Notes: generated by a model not told the origin, from the sequence alone. Positions 1-9,620 are shown, counted from the first letter of the stretch. The stretch is 64,000 nucleotides of DNA from Bacteroides caecigallinarum (GCF_016902295.1 NZ_JACJLQ010000001.1:1-64000), one strand, 5' to 3'. Numbers and translations are program-made.

Positions 1-88
<88 letters not shown>

Positions 89-98
89 TATAGAGGAG

Positions 99-128
99 AG
101 CCCTGAAGCGATGCTTCGGGGCTTTTTC
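99..128 (+). terminator. Rho-independent terminator of the rRNA operon
   Basis: An 11-bp stem (AGCCCTGAAGC with GCTTCGGGGCT, one G-T wobble, 3-nt loop) is followed by a T run about 10 bp after the 5S end. Confidence 0.9.
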
Positions 129-192
129 GTTGTTTATAAGTACTATTATATTGATAAAAATGTACCTTTGTAAATCATAAATTTACACCGAT

Positions 193-633
193 ATGAATAC
201 ACCTGCAATTATTAATGTAAAAGAATCAAATCAATATATTGTTGATGGAGTTAATAGACTTCTTTGTCAACTCGTTTCTAATTTTCATCCAATTACCGAA
301 AATGAATTATCTGAAATAATTAATTCGGACAGCAACTCTTTATATCTTATATTTCTTAATAATGAGATAGTAGGTATGTTTACTTTAGGGAATTATATTT
401 CTCCTACAGGAAGAAAGTTTTGGCTTGAGGATGTAGTTGTGGATAATCAATACAGAGGTTTGTCATTAGGTAGGATGCTTGTTGATGAAGCAAAAAAAAT
501 AGTATCCGCTTCAGGTAAATCGACATTGATGCTTACCTCAAAACCTGTTCGAATTGCTGCAAACAGGCTTTATATTTCATCTGGTTTCCTCAGAAAGGAA
601 ACCAATGTATATAAAATGGATTTTAATGAGTAA
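193..633 (+). CDS. GNAT-family N-acetyltransferase
   Basis: A 146-residue single-domain acetyltransferase expected to use acetyl-CoA on an unknown amine. The acetyl-CoA pyrophosphate-binding motif A is visible at about residues 80-100 (VVVDNQYRGLSLGRMLVDEA, with the Q/R-x-x-G-x-G/A pattern), and the terminal GNAT motif (LYISSGF) at about 126-132. The substrate cannot be read from the sequence. A Bacteroidetes -7 element TACCTTTG lies at 163-170, about 22 bp before the ATG, without an obvious -33 TTG. The next gene starts 21 bp downstream, so the two may be cotranscribed. Confidence 0.85.
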   Translation: MNTPAIINVKESNQYIVDGVNRLLCQLVSNFHPITENELSEIINSDSNSLYLIFLNNEIVGMFTLGNYISPTGRKFWLEDVVVDNQYRGLSLGRMLVDEAKKIVSASGKSTLMLTSKPVRIAANRLYISSGFLRKETNVYKMDFNE

Positions 634-653
634 ATTCTTTATTATCTTGTGTT

Positions 654-1601
654 ATGGCTAAAAGAATAGACGAACTTGATTTTCTCAAGTGTATCTTTAT
701 ATTGCTGATGATCACCTTTCATCTGGCATATATAGGTGATACATATCCATATTTAAAACAGGTGGTATATACTTTTCATATTCCTGCTTTCTTTATTATT
801 TCAGGATATGTTATGCATATAGACAAGCCTTTTTCGGCCTTTCTTAGGTCGGTACTCTGGCTTATTGTTCCATATATTATTATGGAGAGCGGATATGTCA
901 TTATGGCATCTGTATTACCAATTAGAGAACATATAAATAATTTGACATTCGATGTGTTTATAAACAAACTGTTTGTCAAACCTATTGGTCCATATTGGTA
1001 TTTGCATTCTTTGGTTATATGTTCTATAGTGTATTATCTGTCATTTTTAGGCTTTAAAAAACAAAGGAATATAACATCACGGATAGTGGTCTCTTCAATC
1101 GTATTAGGATTTCTGTCTGTTTATTGCGAGTTAATCTCTCTTTCGAGTGTCTTTTATTTTTTCATAGGTGTAAGTGTGAAACAATCTTCTGTAGATTTTC
1201 TTTCATTTTTTAAATCTTCATGGATGGCAGTAATAGGTTTCGTCATATTGACGGTAAATCCTAATAACCTTGACAGATTTACAATTGGAGGTGTATTGAT
1301 AACTTATCTGTCAATATGCTCACTTTTGGCAATATATAAAGTGTTGCCACATTTTATATCGTCATTTTTTAATTACATAGGAAGGCATACTTTGGTCTTG
1401 CTTTTATTTTCTCCTTTGTTTACTATTCTGGTAAAGCAATTGGCTGGAATCCTTTCATTTGATTCTTCAGGATTATTATTTATATTGGTTACTCTAATAG
1501 TTACTGTCTGCGGATGTCTCTTGATAGGAGCATTGACAGATTATTTGGGTATTTCGCGTTTTATCTTTGGGAAAGAGAGGATAATTGAACCAATTAAATA
1601 A
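654..1601 (+). CDS. Acyltransferase 3 family membrane protein
   Basis: A 315-residue polytopic inner-membrane protein of the acyltransferase-3 (OafA/NodX/WecH-like) family, which O-acylates sugars or other surface molecules. The N terminus has the family pattern: RIDELDFLKCI entering TM1, then a conserved His in ITFHL (about residue 23), then FHIPAFFIISGY at about 42-53. Roughly ten hydrophobic segments follow. The length is typical for a stand-alone member. No polysaccharide operon is adjacent, so the acceptor is unknown. It follows the GNAT gene by 21 bp and may share its transcript. Confidence 0.82.
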   Translation: MAKRIDELDFLKCIFILLMITFHLAYIGDTYPYLKQVVYTFHIPAFFIISGYVMHIDKPFSAFLRSVLWLIVPYIIMESGYVIMASVLPIREHINNLTFDVFINKLFVKPIGPYWYLHSLVICSIVYYLSFLGFKKQRNITSRIVVSSIVLGFLSVYCELISLSSVFYFFIGVSVKQSSVDFLSFFKSSWMAVIGFVILTVNPNNLDRFTIGGVLITYLSICSLLAIYKVLPHFISSFFNYIGRHTLVLLLFSPLFTILVKQLAGILSFDSSGLLFILVTLIVTVCGCLLIGALTDYLGISRFIFGKERIIEPIK

Positions 1602-1719
1602 AGCTGAAACTATTAACTATATTTTTGTTTGTTATTCTTATCGTGTATTATTATTTTTGTGTCAATTTAATTAATAGATGCCTGGTATAGCAACATTGAT
1701 ATAACAATTATTAAGCCAG

Positions 1720-2403
1720 ATGAATAAGACAATTTTAAGAGGTTGGAATTGGTGTAGAAGATTTAGAAAACGTTGTGGGTATGGTGTACATTCTCCATCA
1801 GACTTTTTCTTGATAACTTTTGTAATATATGAGAAACTGCCTTTTTATGCATATTCTCAATTGCATCATCTTCGCAGACTGGTAGCCCATTTGCCTGGTC
1901 ACAGAGAAAAAGTAGATAAGCTGTTTTTCCGTTTAGTTAACTATTTGCGTCCAGAAACGGTCATTGAGTTTGGCACAGGTTCAGGAATGACAACAAGGTA
2001 TATGTGTGAAGCAAATTCTAATATGAGTATTTATACTTTGTCTGACGATGAATTTGATTCACAGGTTGAACGTCTGTTCATAACAAAAAAAAATATCCAT
2101 CACATAACGGGTGTCAGTAGAGATGAAATAAAGGAAATACTGAAATCACATAAACCTCCAACATTGTTTCATATAGCCCATATTGGCGAGTATCGTGAAG
2201 TATATGAGGAAATCATTGATTATATATCTGATGAGGATTGCCTGATAATTTCTTATCCATACTCGGATGAGGAAAAGAAATCCTGGTGGAAGAGTGTTGT
2301 TGATGATAAAAGGACAAGGGTTACATTCGACTTATATGATATTGGTATCGTTTTTTTTGATAAAAAACGTGTAAAGGAAAATCGTATCGTTAATTTTCTG
2401 TAA
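1720..2403 (+). CDS. Class I SAM-dependent methyltransferase-like protein
   Basis: A 227-residue protein with a motif-I-like glycine-rich loop VIEFGTGSGMTT at about residues 81-92, suggesting a Rossmann-type SAM-binding fold. The N-terminal GYGVHSPSDFF segment (about 20-30) is a hallmark I associate with a Bacteroidetes-specific group of uncharacterised methyltransferase-like proteins. The acidic motif after beta-2 is replaced by LSDDE, and the later catalytic region is divergent, so activity is uncertain. A 118-bp gap precedes it; the next gene starts about 70 bp downstream on the same strand. Confidence 0.65.
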   Translation: MNKTILRGWNWCRRFRKRCGYGVHSPSDFFLITFVIYEKLPFYAYSQLHHLRRLVAHLPGHREKVDKLFFRLVNYLRPETVIEFGTGSGMTTRYMCEANSNMSIYTLSDDEFDSQVERLFITKKNIHHITGVSRDEIKEILKSHKPPTLFHIAHIGEYREVYEEIIDYISDEDCLIISYPYSDEEKKSWWKSVVDDKRTRVTFDLYDIGIVFFDKKRVKENRIVNFL

Positions 2404-2473
2404 TATAAAATTACTTAGTGAAACATAACAGATAGCTGTTGGTTTTATATTTGATAATCAAAATTGATATACC

Positions 2474-3043
2474 ATGAAAAAGAGTCTTATTTACACAAAG
2501 ACAGGTGATAATGGCACCACTTCTCTCGTAGGAGGAGTTAGAGTCAAGAAAACACACTGTCGCATAGAGGCATACGGAACTGTAGATGAACTAAATTCGT
2601 GTCTTGGTATGCTTATCTCTCTTATAGAAACTGATGATGAAAAGAAACTTTTACGGTTCGTTCAGCATAAATTGTTTACTTTAGGAGCTTATCTTGCGAC
2701 TGAACAATCTCAGAGTGAAACAGGAATAGTTTCATATATTGAAGACGACGATATTGGAAAGTTGGAAAATGCAATAGATATTATTGATGCATCACTTCCG
2801 ACGTTGAAAGGATTTATTCTTCCCGGTGGAGCATATCAGTCTTCTGTATGTCATTTATGCAGGACTGTATGTAGAAGAGCTGAAAGGAGAATTCTTGACC
2901 TTGAAGAACATTATAATATAGAAATAGACGTGAATTGTAAACGTTTTGTAAACAGACTTTCTGACTATTTGTTCGTGTTATCCAGAAAATTGAATCATTT
3001 GTCTTCAGAAGATGAAATTTATTGGGATAAGACTTGTAAATGA
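2474..3043 (+). CDS. Cob(I)alamin adenosyltransferase, PduO type
   Basis: Transfers the 5'-deoxyadenosyl group of ATP to cob(I)alamin or cobyrinic acid diamide, producing the coenzyme B12 form. The 189 residues match PduO-type ATP:cobalamin adenosyltransferases: N-terminal ATP-binding TKTGDNGTTSLVGG (about 8-21), RIEAYGTVDELNS (30-42), FILPGG (114-119), and the basic helix RTVCRRAERR (130-139). No other B12 genes are nearby and no cobalamin riboswitch was seen in the 70-bp upstream gap, so it probably supports salvage for B12-dependent enzymes elsewhere. Confidence 0.92.
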   Translation: MKKSLIYTKTGDNGTTSLVGGVRVKKTHCRIEAYGTVDELNSCLGMLISLIETDDEKKLLRFVQHKLFTLGAYLATEQSQSETGIVSYIEDDDIGKLENAIDIIDASLPTLKGFILPGGAYQSSVCHLCRTVCRRAERRILDLEEHYNIEIDVNCKRFVNRLSDYLFVLSRKLNHLSSEDEIYWDKTCK

Positions 3044-3063
3044 ATTTTTTTGTTATACTTTTG
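3034..3063 (+). promoter_or_regulatory. Bacteroidetes-type promoter for the DUF2795 gene
   Basis: TTG at 3034-3036, 19-bp spacer, TACTTTTG at 3056-3063. The -33 element overlaps the last codons of the adenosyltransferase gene. Confidence 0.6.
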
Positions 3064-3106
3064 TGGCTCAAATAATAAAAGTAAAACTTTTAAAAATAAA
3101 TATACT

Positions 3107-3328
3107 ATGTATTGGACATTAGAATTGGCCTCAAAATTGGAAGATGCTCCATGGCCGGCAACAAAAGATGAGTTGATTGATTACGCAATGCGTTCCGGAG
3201 CTCCTCTTGAAGTAATTGAAAATCTTCAGGAAATGGAGGACGAAGGTGATATTTATGAAAGTATTGAGGATATTTGGCCGGATTATCCAAGTAAGGAAGA
3301 CTTTTTCTTCAACGAGGAAGAATATTAA
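3107..3328 (+). CDS. DUF2795-type small protein
   Basis: A 73-residue acidic protein starting MYWTLELASKLEDAPWPATKDELIDYA. The pattern 'Leu-x-x-hydrophobic ... WPATKDELIDYA...GAP..V...L' matches the small DUF2795 family, widespread in Bacteroidetes and of unknown function. I chose the ATG at 3107 rather than an in-frame codon at 3050, because 3050 lies inside the promoter at 3034-3063 and the upstream residues look non-coding. The promoter position and compact size suggest a monocistronic, well-expressed gene. No catalytic motif is visible. Confidence 0.82.
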   Translation: MYWTLELASKLEDAPWPATKDELIDYAMRSGAPLEVIENLQEMEDEGDIYESIEDIWPDYPSKEDFFFNEEEY

Positions 3329-3427
3329 TCTATATATTTTATAGATTTTTTATTTGTGACGAAGACTTTGTCCTCATATTGTTGGCAAGGCCTTCGTTTG
3401 TTTTTATTTATCTTAGGACTTTTGCTT

Positions 3428-3877
3428 ATGAAAAAAATATTACTCTCATTTATTACTTTTTTCTTTATTACTGCTGTGTATGCAGGAAGTTTAACCTCAG
3501 ATGCTACAGAAACAAATGTTAAGCATCTTTCGAAAAAAGAATTTTTGGAGAAAATTTATAATTATGAAAAAAATCCTGATAAATGGGTTTATGAAGGCGA
3601 CAAACCTGCTATTGTGGATTTCTATGCGACGTGGTGTGGCCCCTGTAAGGTCGTTGCCCCTATTCTTGAAGAATTGGCAAATGAATATGCCGGTAAGATT
3701 GTAATTTACAAGATTGACACAGACAAGGAAAGAGAACTTTCTGCGGCTTTTGGAATTCAAAGTATTCCTACTTTGCTATTTATTCCTATGAAAGGCGATC
3801 CTCAGGTTGCTCAGGGAGCCTTACCTAAGGAAAGTTTGAAACGTGCCATTGATGAGTTCCTTTTAGGGATTAAGTGA
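3428..3877 (+). CDS. Secreted thioredoxin-fold protein
   Basis: A 149-residue thioredoxin with an N-terminal signal peptide (MKKILLSFITFFFITAVYAG, likely cleaved after about residue 19), so it probably acts in the periplasm. The active site WCGPC is at 69-73 in DFYATWCGPC and the cis-proline loop is SIPTLLF. The protein could reduce or oxidise periplasmic disulfides or cytochrome c maturation partners. The ATG at 3428 is preferred over the longer frame from 3356 because it begins a clean signal peptide. Its 3' end overlaps the convergent gene at 3863-5077 by 15 bp. Confidence 0.9.
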   Translation: MKKILLSFITFFFITAVYAGSLTSDATETNVKHLSKKEFLEKIYNYEKNPDKWVYEGDKPAIVDFYATWCGPCKVVAPILEELANEYAGKIVIYKIDTDKERELSAAFGIQSIPTLLFIPMKGDPQVAQGALPKESLKRAIDEFLLGIK

Positions 3878-5077
3878 TTTTATGCTTTTGCATTTAATAA
3901 GGACTTTTTCTCCGTTATTCAGAGTGGTAGCGAATATATAGAAGTCACCACCTTCTTTAAGCTTTAATTTTTTCCTAAGTTCAGCTACGGTTGAAGGAAA
4001 GTTCCTTATCGTGATATTAGCGTTCTCAAGGCCTTTTATGAAGGTCTTGAGTTCTTTTTTATTGAATGTTGAAGTCTCTACGACTTTAAATCTCCTGCCA
4101 GGGAAATCCTTTAATTCGTTTGAAGTATAAAGATGGCTGTTTATATGTAGTTTTTCTACTTCATATCTTGAGGACAGTAGCTTAAATGCACCAGCTTTCA
4201 ATATCGCTGCTCCTGGTTCGTATAGGTAATTGCCAACCTTTTCTGAGTATTTAGTATCTGCAATCTTTTCTTCACTGAATGTAAATTCTAAATGTTGGGA
4301 TGGCTGTGAATTTACTATTTGCTCGCAATTTATTTTTATATTATCGTATGAATTTATTCCGGAAAACGAATCTTTGGTGAGAACTAAGATAAGCTCCTTA
4401 CATTCATTATTAACAGATATTATATGCAGACTATCAATATATTTTAATTCTGTTAGGGCTGAGTGTATGTCTAACATGGGTGATAGTTTAACCATTACTG
4501 TCTTGCCTTTTTCTACCAGAAGTTCTTCTATTTGTGTAATATCAGGTTCACAGTCAGTAATAGCTACAGTTTTTCCACCATGTTCGTTTCTTCTTGCAGG
4601 ATCGAGAAATATGCAATCTACAGGTCGCATGTTTTTCAGATACTCTATGCCGTCGTTATTATGAATATAAATATTGTCGGCTCCAAGTATATTGAAATTA
4701 TGTTTGGCTGTGCTGCATAGGTCTGGATTCCTTTCAACGTAATCAGCATGATTGAAATTTCTTGATATGAAGTAACAGTCAACTCCCAATCCTGCAGTTA
4801 AATCGACAAATGTATTTCCCTTTAATAATTTTGATTTGTATATTGCAGTAACCTCTGATGAACATTGTTCCATCGAAAGATGCTTTGGATATAGTATATC
4901 GTTGTTCGAGGCCCAGGATGGAATTTTTTTCTTTGCTATTTGCCATCCGGCAATTTGAATGATTGCCTCTTCTGAATCAATATTGCTGTTTCTTTTTATT
5001 TTGAGTGCAAGTTGGCGTATATCATCGTTACGATGGCTTTGGATAAACTGTAACGTTTCTTGTGATAATTTGTTCAT
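3863..5077 (-). CDS. Class I SAM-dependent methyltransferase with THUMP-like domain
   Basis: A 404-residue protein resembling the Bacteroidetes family typified by Porphyromonas PG_1098. It has an N-terminal helical region, a SAM-binding core with motif I FVDLTAGLGVD at about 90-100, a motif-IV-like FLDPARR at about 157-163, and a C-terminal THUMP-like region. An RNA substrate is likely from family architecture but not proven. The start at 5077 (MNKLSQETLQF) is chosen over 5107, because the minus-strand -7 element TATCTTTG lies at 5113-5106. The stop codon lies within the last codons of the convergent thioredoxin gene. Confidence 0.8.
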   Translation of the reverse strand: MNKLSQETLQFIQSHRNDDIRQLALKIKRNSNIDSEEAIIQIAGWQIAKKKIPSWASNNDILYPKHLSMEQCSSEVTAIYKSKLLKGNTFVDLTAGLGVDCYFISRNFNHADYVERNPDLCSTAKHNFNILGADNIYIHNNDGIEYLKNMRPVDCIFLDPARRNEHGGKTVAITDCEPDITQIEELLVEKGKTVMVKLSPMLDIHSALTELKYIDSLHIISVNNECKELILVLTKDSFSGINSYDNIKINCEQIVNSQPSQHLEFTFSEEKIADTKYSEKVGNYLYEPGAAILKAGAFKLLSSRYEVEKLHINSHLYTSNELKDFPGRRFKVVETSTFNKKELKTFIKGLENANITIRNFPSTVAELRKKLKLKEGGDFYIFATTLNNGEKVLIKCKSIKSLNP

Positions 5078-5205
5078 GAAATCTGCTTTTGAGGAAATAC
5101 AGTACAAAGATAGAATATTTGTTTTAAATATTTAAGATGTAATTGGTGAATAGATCCTATAAATAAAATTAGTGTGCTACATTGTAAAGTCAGGTAATCT
5201 ATTTC

Positions 5206-5225
5206 GTCAAAAATATTTTTTTGAC
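5206..5225. promoter_or_regulatory. 20-bp near-perfect palindrome, candidate operator
   Basis: GTCAAAAATATTTTTTTGAC is a 20-bp palindrome with 9 of 10 base pairs matched. It lies about 43 bp upstream of the -7-like TAACTTTG (5269-5276) that precedes the DUF177-rpmF-fabH genes. The position fits a regulator-binding site; no regulator is identified. Confidence 0.35.
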
Positions 5226-5302
5226 AAAATAAAAAGTAGAAAAATTAGAAATAATGAATTATTATTTGTAACTTTGTCGCCCGATTTATATGGTGTTGAG
5301 AC

Positions 5303-5866
5303 TTGGAAAGAATAGAGCAATATGATATAGATTTAAAAAATTTGAGAGACTCATCAGCTACTTATAATTATAATGTTGGTGACGAATTTTTTAAATTGAT
5401 TGAGGCTACTGGAATAGAAAAAGGCAATTTGGAAGTCTCTTTGACAGTTAAAAAAGGGATTGGGGCATTTAAATTGAACTTTCATATCCAGGGAGTTGTT
5501 ATATGTATATGCGACCGATGTCTTGATGAAGTTGAAGTGGATGTTGATACTGACAATGTATTAAACGTAAAATTTGGAGAAGAATTTTCCGATGACGAGG
5601 ATATCGTTGTTGTACCTGAGGTCGAAGGTAAAATAAATGTAGCCTGGTATATATATGAATTCGCATATCTCAGTCTTCCATATAGAATTGTGCATGAAGA
5701 AGGTGAGTGCAATGAACAGATGCAAGAGAAATTGAATGATTTCATGAGATATGACAGTAACGATGAGGGTAGCTCCTGTTCGGCAGAAGAAGGAAGTGAT
5801 GAAAGTGAAACTGAAGAAATTGACCCCCGTTGGAACGCATTAAAGAAAATATTAAATAATAATTAA
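5303..5866 (+). CDS. YceD/DUF177 family protein
   Basis: A 187-residue protein of the YceD/DUF177 family, which almost always precedes rpmF. In other organisms members are linked to 23S rRNA accumulation, so a role in large-subunit biogenesis is likely. The CDRC pair at about residues 70-73 fits the family's CxxC. The tail (about 150-175) is acidic and serine-rich. The start appears to be TTG (5303); the nearby ATG at 5290 is out of frame. It is followed 16 bp later by rpmF, consistent with one operon. Confidence 0.85.
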   Translation: MERIEQYDIDLKNLRDSSATYNYNVGDEFFKLIEATGIEKGNLEVSLTVKKGIGAFKLNFHIQGVVICICDRCLDEVEVDVDTDNVLNVKFGEEFSDDEDIVVVPEVEGKINVAWYIYEFAYLSLPYRIVHEEGECNEQMQEKLNDFMRYDSNDEGSSCSAEEGSDESETEEIDPRWNALKKILNNN

Positions 5867-5882
5867 ATAAAGTTTTAGTAAA

Positions 5883-6068
5883 ATGGCACATCCTAAAAGA
5901 AGACAATCAAAAACGAGAACTGCTAAGAGAAGAACTCATGATAAAGCAGTTGCTCCTACTTTAGCTATTTGCCCTAACTGCGGTGAATGGCATGTGTATC
6001 ACACAGTTTGTGGAGCTTGTGGTTACTACAGAGGTAAATTAGCAATTGAAAAAGAAGCTGCTCTTTAA
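5883..6068 (+). CDS. rpmF: 50S ribosomal protein L32
   Basis: A 61-residue ribosomal protein bL32. It has the basic N terminus MAHPKRRQSKTRTAKRRTHD and a complete four-cysteine zinc ribbon (CPNC ... CGAC), so this is the zinc-binding C+ form. It lies 16 bp after the DUF177 gene and is followed by an intrinsic terminator before fabH. This rpmF-fabH linkage of ribosome and lipid synthesis genes is widely conserved. Confidence 0.97.
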   Translation: MAHPKRRQSKTRTAKRRTHDKAVAPTLAICPNCGEWHVYHTVCGACGYYRGKLAIEKEAAL

Positions 6069-6109
6069 TTAGTGCAGAGCTTTATCGTGAACAGTTTATG
6101 TTCTTGAGG

Positions 6110-6150
6110 AAATAAAGCCGGAGGGCCTTCGGCTCTTCGGCTTTATTTTT
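6110..6150 (+). terminator. Hairpin terminator between rpmF and fabH
   Basis: AAATAAAGCCG (6110-6120) pairs with CGGCTTTATTT (6138-6148), with a smaller nested hairpin, followed by a T run. It may only partly terminate, because fabH starts 26 bp later with no obvious own promoter. Confidence 0.75.
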
Positions 6151-6175
6151 AGGATTCAAACTAAAATTTGAAATA

Positions 6176-7177
6176 ATGGAAAAAATAAATGCGGTAATAA
6201 CAGGAGTAGGAGGGTATGTACCTGAGTATGTACTTACAAACGAAGAATTATCAAGAATGGTCGATACCAACGACGAGTGGATAATGACCCGTATTGGTGT
6301 AAAAGAAAGACGAATTCTTAATGAGGAAGGTTTGGGTACATCATATATGGCGCGTAAAGCTGCGAAACAGCTTATGCAGAAAACGAGCTCCGATCCCGAT
6401 TCTATAGATTGTGTTATAGTTGCAACAACTACACCTGACTATCATTTCCCTTCTACAGCATCTATATTGTGCGATAAATTGGGTCTCAAGAATGCATACG
6501 CTTTCGATTTGCAGGCTGCTTGTAGTGGTTTCTTGTATGCTATGGAGACAGCGGCAAGTATGATACAGTCAGGACGTCATAAAAAAATAATTATCGTAGG
6601 AGCAGATAAAATGTCATCAATGGTCAATTACTCTGACCGTGCTACATGTCCTATCTTTGGCGATGGCGCTGCTGCATGTCTGGTTGAAGCTACAACCGAA
6701 GATTACGGTATTATGGACTCAATTTTGCGTACTGACGGAAAAGGTCTTCCATTCCTTCACATGAAAGCTGGTGGTTCTGTATGTCCTCCTTCTTATTTTA
6801 CAATTGACAATAAGATGCATTATTTGTATCAGGAAGGTAGAACAGTGTTCAAGTATGCTGTTTCAAATATGTCGGATGTTACAGAGCAGATTGCAATGCG
6901 TAATGGCTTGGATAAGGATAATATCGATTGGATAGTTCCTCATCAGGCTAATTTGAGAATTATTGATGCTGTAGCTTCAAGACTCAATGTTCCTATTGAA
7001 AAAGTAATGCTTAACATACAACATTTTGGTAATACAAGCGCAGGTACTTTGCCGTTATGCTTATGGGAATATGAAAAGCAGCTTAAGAAAGGCGACAACT
7101 TAATCTTCACTGCATTTGGTGCCGGATTTACTTGGGGTGCTGCTTATGTTAAGTGGGGTTATGACGGAAATAAGTAA
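6176..7177 (+). CDS. fabH: 3-oxoacyl-ACP synthase III (KAS III)
   Basis: Condenses acetyl-CoA with malonyl-ACP to start type II fatty acid synthesis. The 333 residues carry the KAS III Cys-His-Asn triad: Cys116 in QAACSGFLY, His in VPHQANLRI (about 257) and Asn in FGNTSAGT (about 287). The thiolase fold is complete and the length is normal. fabF and acpP of the same pathway are elsewhere in the window (55141-56653). The gene ends in its own terminator at 7211-7240. Confidence 0.97.
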   Translation: MEKINAVITGVGGYVPEYVLTNEELSRMVDTNDEWIMTRIGVKERRILNEEGLGTSYMARKAAKQLMQKTSSDPDSIDCVIVATTTPDYHFPSTASILCDKLGLKNAYAFDLQAACSGFLYAMETAASMIQSGRHKKIIIVGADKMSSMVNYSDRATCPIFGDGAAACLVEATTEDYGIMDSILRTDGKGLPFLHMKAGGSVCPPSYFTIDNKMHYLYQEGRTVFKYAVSNMSDVTEQIAMRNGLDKDNIDWIVPHQANLRIIDAVASRLNVPIEKVMLNIQHFGNTSAGTLPLCLWEYEKQLKKGDNLIFTAFGAGFTWGAAYVKWGYDGNK

Positions 7178-7210
7178 TATTTGAGATAAATTCATTAACA
7201 AATATACAAA

Positions 7211-7240
7211 AAGACGCATCCCTGTCAGATGCGTTTTTTT
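7211..7240 (+). terminator. Terminator after fabH
   Basis: ACGCATC (7214-7220) and GATGCGT (7228-7234) form a 7-bp stem with a 7-nt loop followed by a T run. Confidence 0.85.
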
Positions 7241-7263
7241 GTATTCCTGAGGTAAATTATAAT

Positions 7264-8145
7264 ATGCATAAAGCCGGATTTGTAAACATAGTAGGAAACC
7301 CTAATGTGGGAAAATCTACATTGATGAATTTGCTGGTAGGAGAAAGAATTTCTATTGCAACATTCAAAGCGCAGACTACACGTCATCGTATTATGGGAAT
7401 ACTTAATACTGATGATATGCAGATTGTATTTTCGGATACTCCTGGGGTCTTGAAGCCTAATTATAAACTTCAAGAATCAATGCTTAACTTTTCTCAATCG
7501 GCATTGATTGATGCAGATATTTTACTATATGTTACAGATACAGTAGAAAAACCGGATAAGAACACTGAGTTTATGGAAAAGGTTCGTAATATGAATGTTC
7601 CGGTTTTATTGCTGATTAACAAGATAGACCTCATAAACCAGGATCTCTTAGTTAAACTTGTTGAAGAATGGCATGAGATGTTGCCAAATGCTGAAATAAT
7701 TCCCATATCAGCTATGGCCAAGTTTAATGTTGATGTCGTGATGAAACGAATAAAGGACCTTTTGCCTGATTCTCCTCCTTATTTTGGTAAAGACCAGTGG
7801 ACAGACAAGCCTGCTCGTTTCTTCGTTACAGAGATTATCAGAGAGAAGATTCTACTTTATTATGATAAAGAAATTCCGTATTCGGTTGAAGTTGTAGTTG
7901 AGTCATTCAAGGAAGACCCAAAAAGCATACACATAAATGCCGTGATTTATGTGGAGCGTGATTCTCAGAAAGGAATTATTATCGGCCGACAGGGAAGAGC
8001 TCTTAAAAAAGTTGCAACAGAAGCAAGAAAAACCCTTGAGCAGTTCTTCGGAAAGTCAATTTATCTGGAGACTTTCGTAAAAGTGGACAAGGACTGGAGA
8101 AGCTCCGATAAGGAATTGAGAAATTTTGGTTATCAATTAGATTAA
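7264..8145 (+). CDS. era: GTPase Era
   Basis: An essential GTPase for 16S rRNA maturation and 30S assembly. The 293 residues have G1 GNPNVGKST (about 11-19), G3 DTPG, G4 NKID, and a C-terminal KH domain with the GxxG-type loop IIIGRQGRALKKV that binds the 3' end of 16S rRNA. The gene lies 34 bp before der; pairing of two ribosome-assembly GTPases suggests co-expression. Confidence 0.97.
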   Translation: MHKAGFVNIVGNPNVGKSTLMNLLVGERISIATFKAQTTRHRIMGILNTDDMQIVFSDTPGVLKPNYKLQESMLNFSQSALIDADILLYVTDTVEKPDKNTEFMEKVRNMNVPVLLLINKIDLINQDLLVKLVEEWHEMLPNAEIIPISAMAKFNVDVVMKRIKDLLPDSPPYFGKDQWTDKPARFFVTEIIREKILLYYDKEIPYSVEVVVESFKEDPKSIHINAVIYVERDSQKGIIIGRQGRALKKVATEARKTLEQFFGKSIYLETFVKVDKDWRSSDKELRNFGYQLD

Positions 8146-8179
8146 TCACCGGCTGAGATAGCCGTAAATAATTATAATT

Positions 8180-9493
8180 ATGGGTAATTTAGTAGCTATT
8201 GTTGGACGTCCGAATGTAGGAAAGTCAACATTATTTAACCGTCTGACAAAAACGCGTCAGGCAATTGTAAATGAACAGGCAGGAACAACCCGTGACCGTC
8301 AGTATGGAAAGTCCGAATGGTTAGGAAAGGAATTTTCCATTGTTGATACAGGTGGTTGGGTTGTAAATTCTGATGATATTTTCGAAGAAGAAATCCGTAA
8401 ACAGGTTCTATTGGCTGTAGATGAGGCAGACGTTATTTTGTTTGTCGTTGATATAATGAATGGCGTTACAGATTTGGATATGGAAGTATCCGACATTCTT
8501 AGACGTGCAAAGAAGCCGATTATTGTTGTTGCCAATAAGACTGATAACAACGATTTGCAATACAATGCAGCCGAGTTTTATTCATTAGGCTTGGGCGATC
8601 CTTACTGTATTTCTGCAATAAGTGGAAGCGGAACCGGTGATTTGCTTGACCTTATTGTTTCAAAGTTCAAGAAAGAAGCTGACGAGACTTATGATGAGGA
8701 TATCCCTCGATTTGCCATTGTAGGCAGACCGAATGCCGGTAAGTCTTCAATAGTAAATGCTTTTATTGGAGAGGATAGAAATATAGTGACTGAAATAGCA
8801 GGTACTACGCGCGACTCAATATATACAAGATATGACAAGTTTGGTTTTGACTTTTATCTTGTTGATACTGCCGGAATAAGAAAGAAGAACAAAATCAGTG
8901 AAGACCTTGAATATTATTCTGTAGTTCGTTCGATACGTTCTATCGAGAGTTCTGACGTATGTATTCTGATGCTTGATGCTACAAGAGGTATTGAAGGACA
9001 GGACTTGAATATTTTCAGTCTGATACAGCGCAATCAGAAAGGTCTTGTGGTGGTTGTAAACAAATGGGACTTAGTAGAAGAAAAGTCTGTCAAGGTTATG
9101 AAGAACTATGAAGATGCAATCCGTAACAGATTTGCTCCTTTCACTGACTTCCCGATTATTTTTGCATCTGCATTGACTAAGCAGCGTATCCTGAAAGTAT
9201 TGGAGGCAGCCAAGGAAGTTTATATGTCAAGAACTACAAGAATACCTACAGCACGACTTAATGAAGAATTGCTACCATTGATTGAGGCTTATCCGCCACC
9301 ATCAAACAAAGGTAAATATATTAAGATAAAATATATTACGCAGTTGCCGAATACTCAGGTCCCATCGTTTGTGTTCTTCGCCAATTTGCCTCAGTATGTT
9401 AAGGAACCGTACAAGCGTTTCCTTGAGAATAAGATGAGGGAACGTTGGAAATTATGCGGTACTCCGATAAATATATTTATCCGTCAGAAGTAA
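8180..9493 (+). CDS. der: GTPase Der (EngA)
   Basis: A ribosome-assembly GTPase for the 50S subunit. The 437 residues contain two tandem G domains, each with its own P-loop (GRPNVGKST at about 9-17 and GRPNAGKSS at about 183-191), two DT(A/G)G motifs and two NKxD motifs. A C-terminal KH-like domain follows (about 350-437). Length and arrangement are standard for EngA. An intrinsic terminator closes the era-der unit. Confidence 0.97.
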   Translation: MGNLVAIVGRPNVGKSTLFNRLTKTRQAIVNEQAGTTRDRQYGKSEWLGKEFSIVDTGGWVVNSDDIFEEEIRKQVLLAVDEADVILFVVDIMNGVTDLDMEVSDILRRAKKPIIVVANKTDNNDLQYNAAEFYSLGLGDPYCISAISGSGTGDLLDLIVSKFKKEADETYDEDIPRFAIVGRPNAGKSSIVNAFIGEDRNIVTEIAGTTRDSIYTRYDKFGFDFYLVDTAGIRKKNKISEDLEYYSVVRSIRSIESSDVCILMLDATRGIEGQDLNIFSLIQRNQKGLVVVVNKWDLVEEKSVKVMKNYEDAIRNRFAPFTDFPIIFASALTKQRILKVLEAAKEVYMSRTTRIPTARLNEELLPLIEAYPPPSNKGKYIKIKYITQLPNTQVPSFVFFANLPQYVKEPYKRFLENKMRERWKLCGTPINIFIRQK

Positions 9494-9521
9494 TTCTTGT
9501 CTTTTGATAAAAATATTATTG

Positions 9522-9568
9522 AGCTCAAGTATTAGAAATTATAATTTTCTTATACTTGGGCTTTTTTT
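9522..9568 (+). terminator. Terminator after der
   Basis: AGCTCAAGTAT (9522-9532) pairs with ATACTTGGGCT (9552-9562, one G-T wobble), followed by a run of T. Confidence 0.87.
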
Positions 9569-9620
9569 TATTTGGTAAGACTATAACCATATTATCGGGA
9601 TATAAAAATGAAATGACTCA

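Noticed and set aside
2404-2473. Cobalamin riboswitch upstream of the adenosyltransferase gene
   Set aside because: The gap is only about 70 bp and lacks the B12-box consensus.
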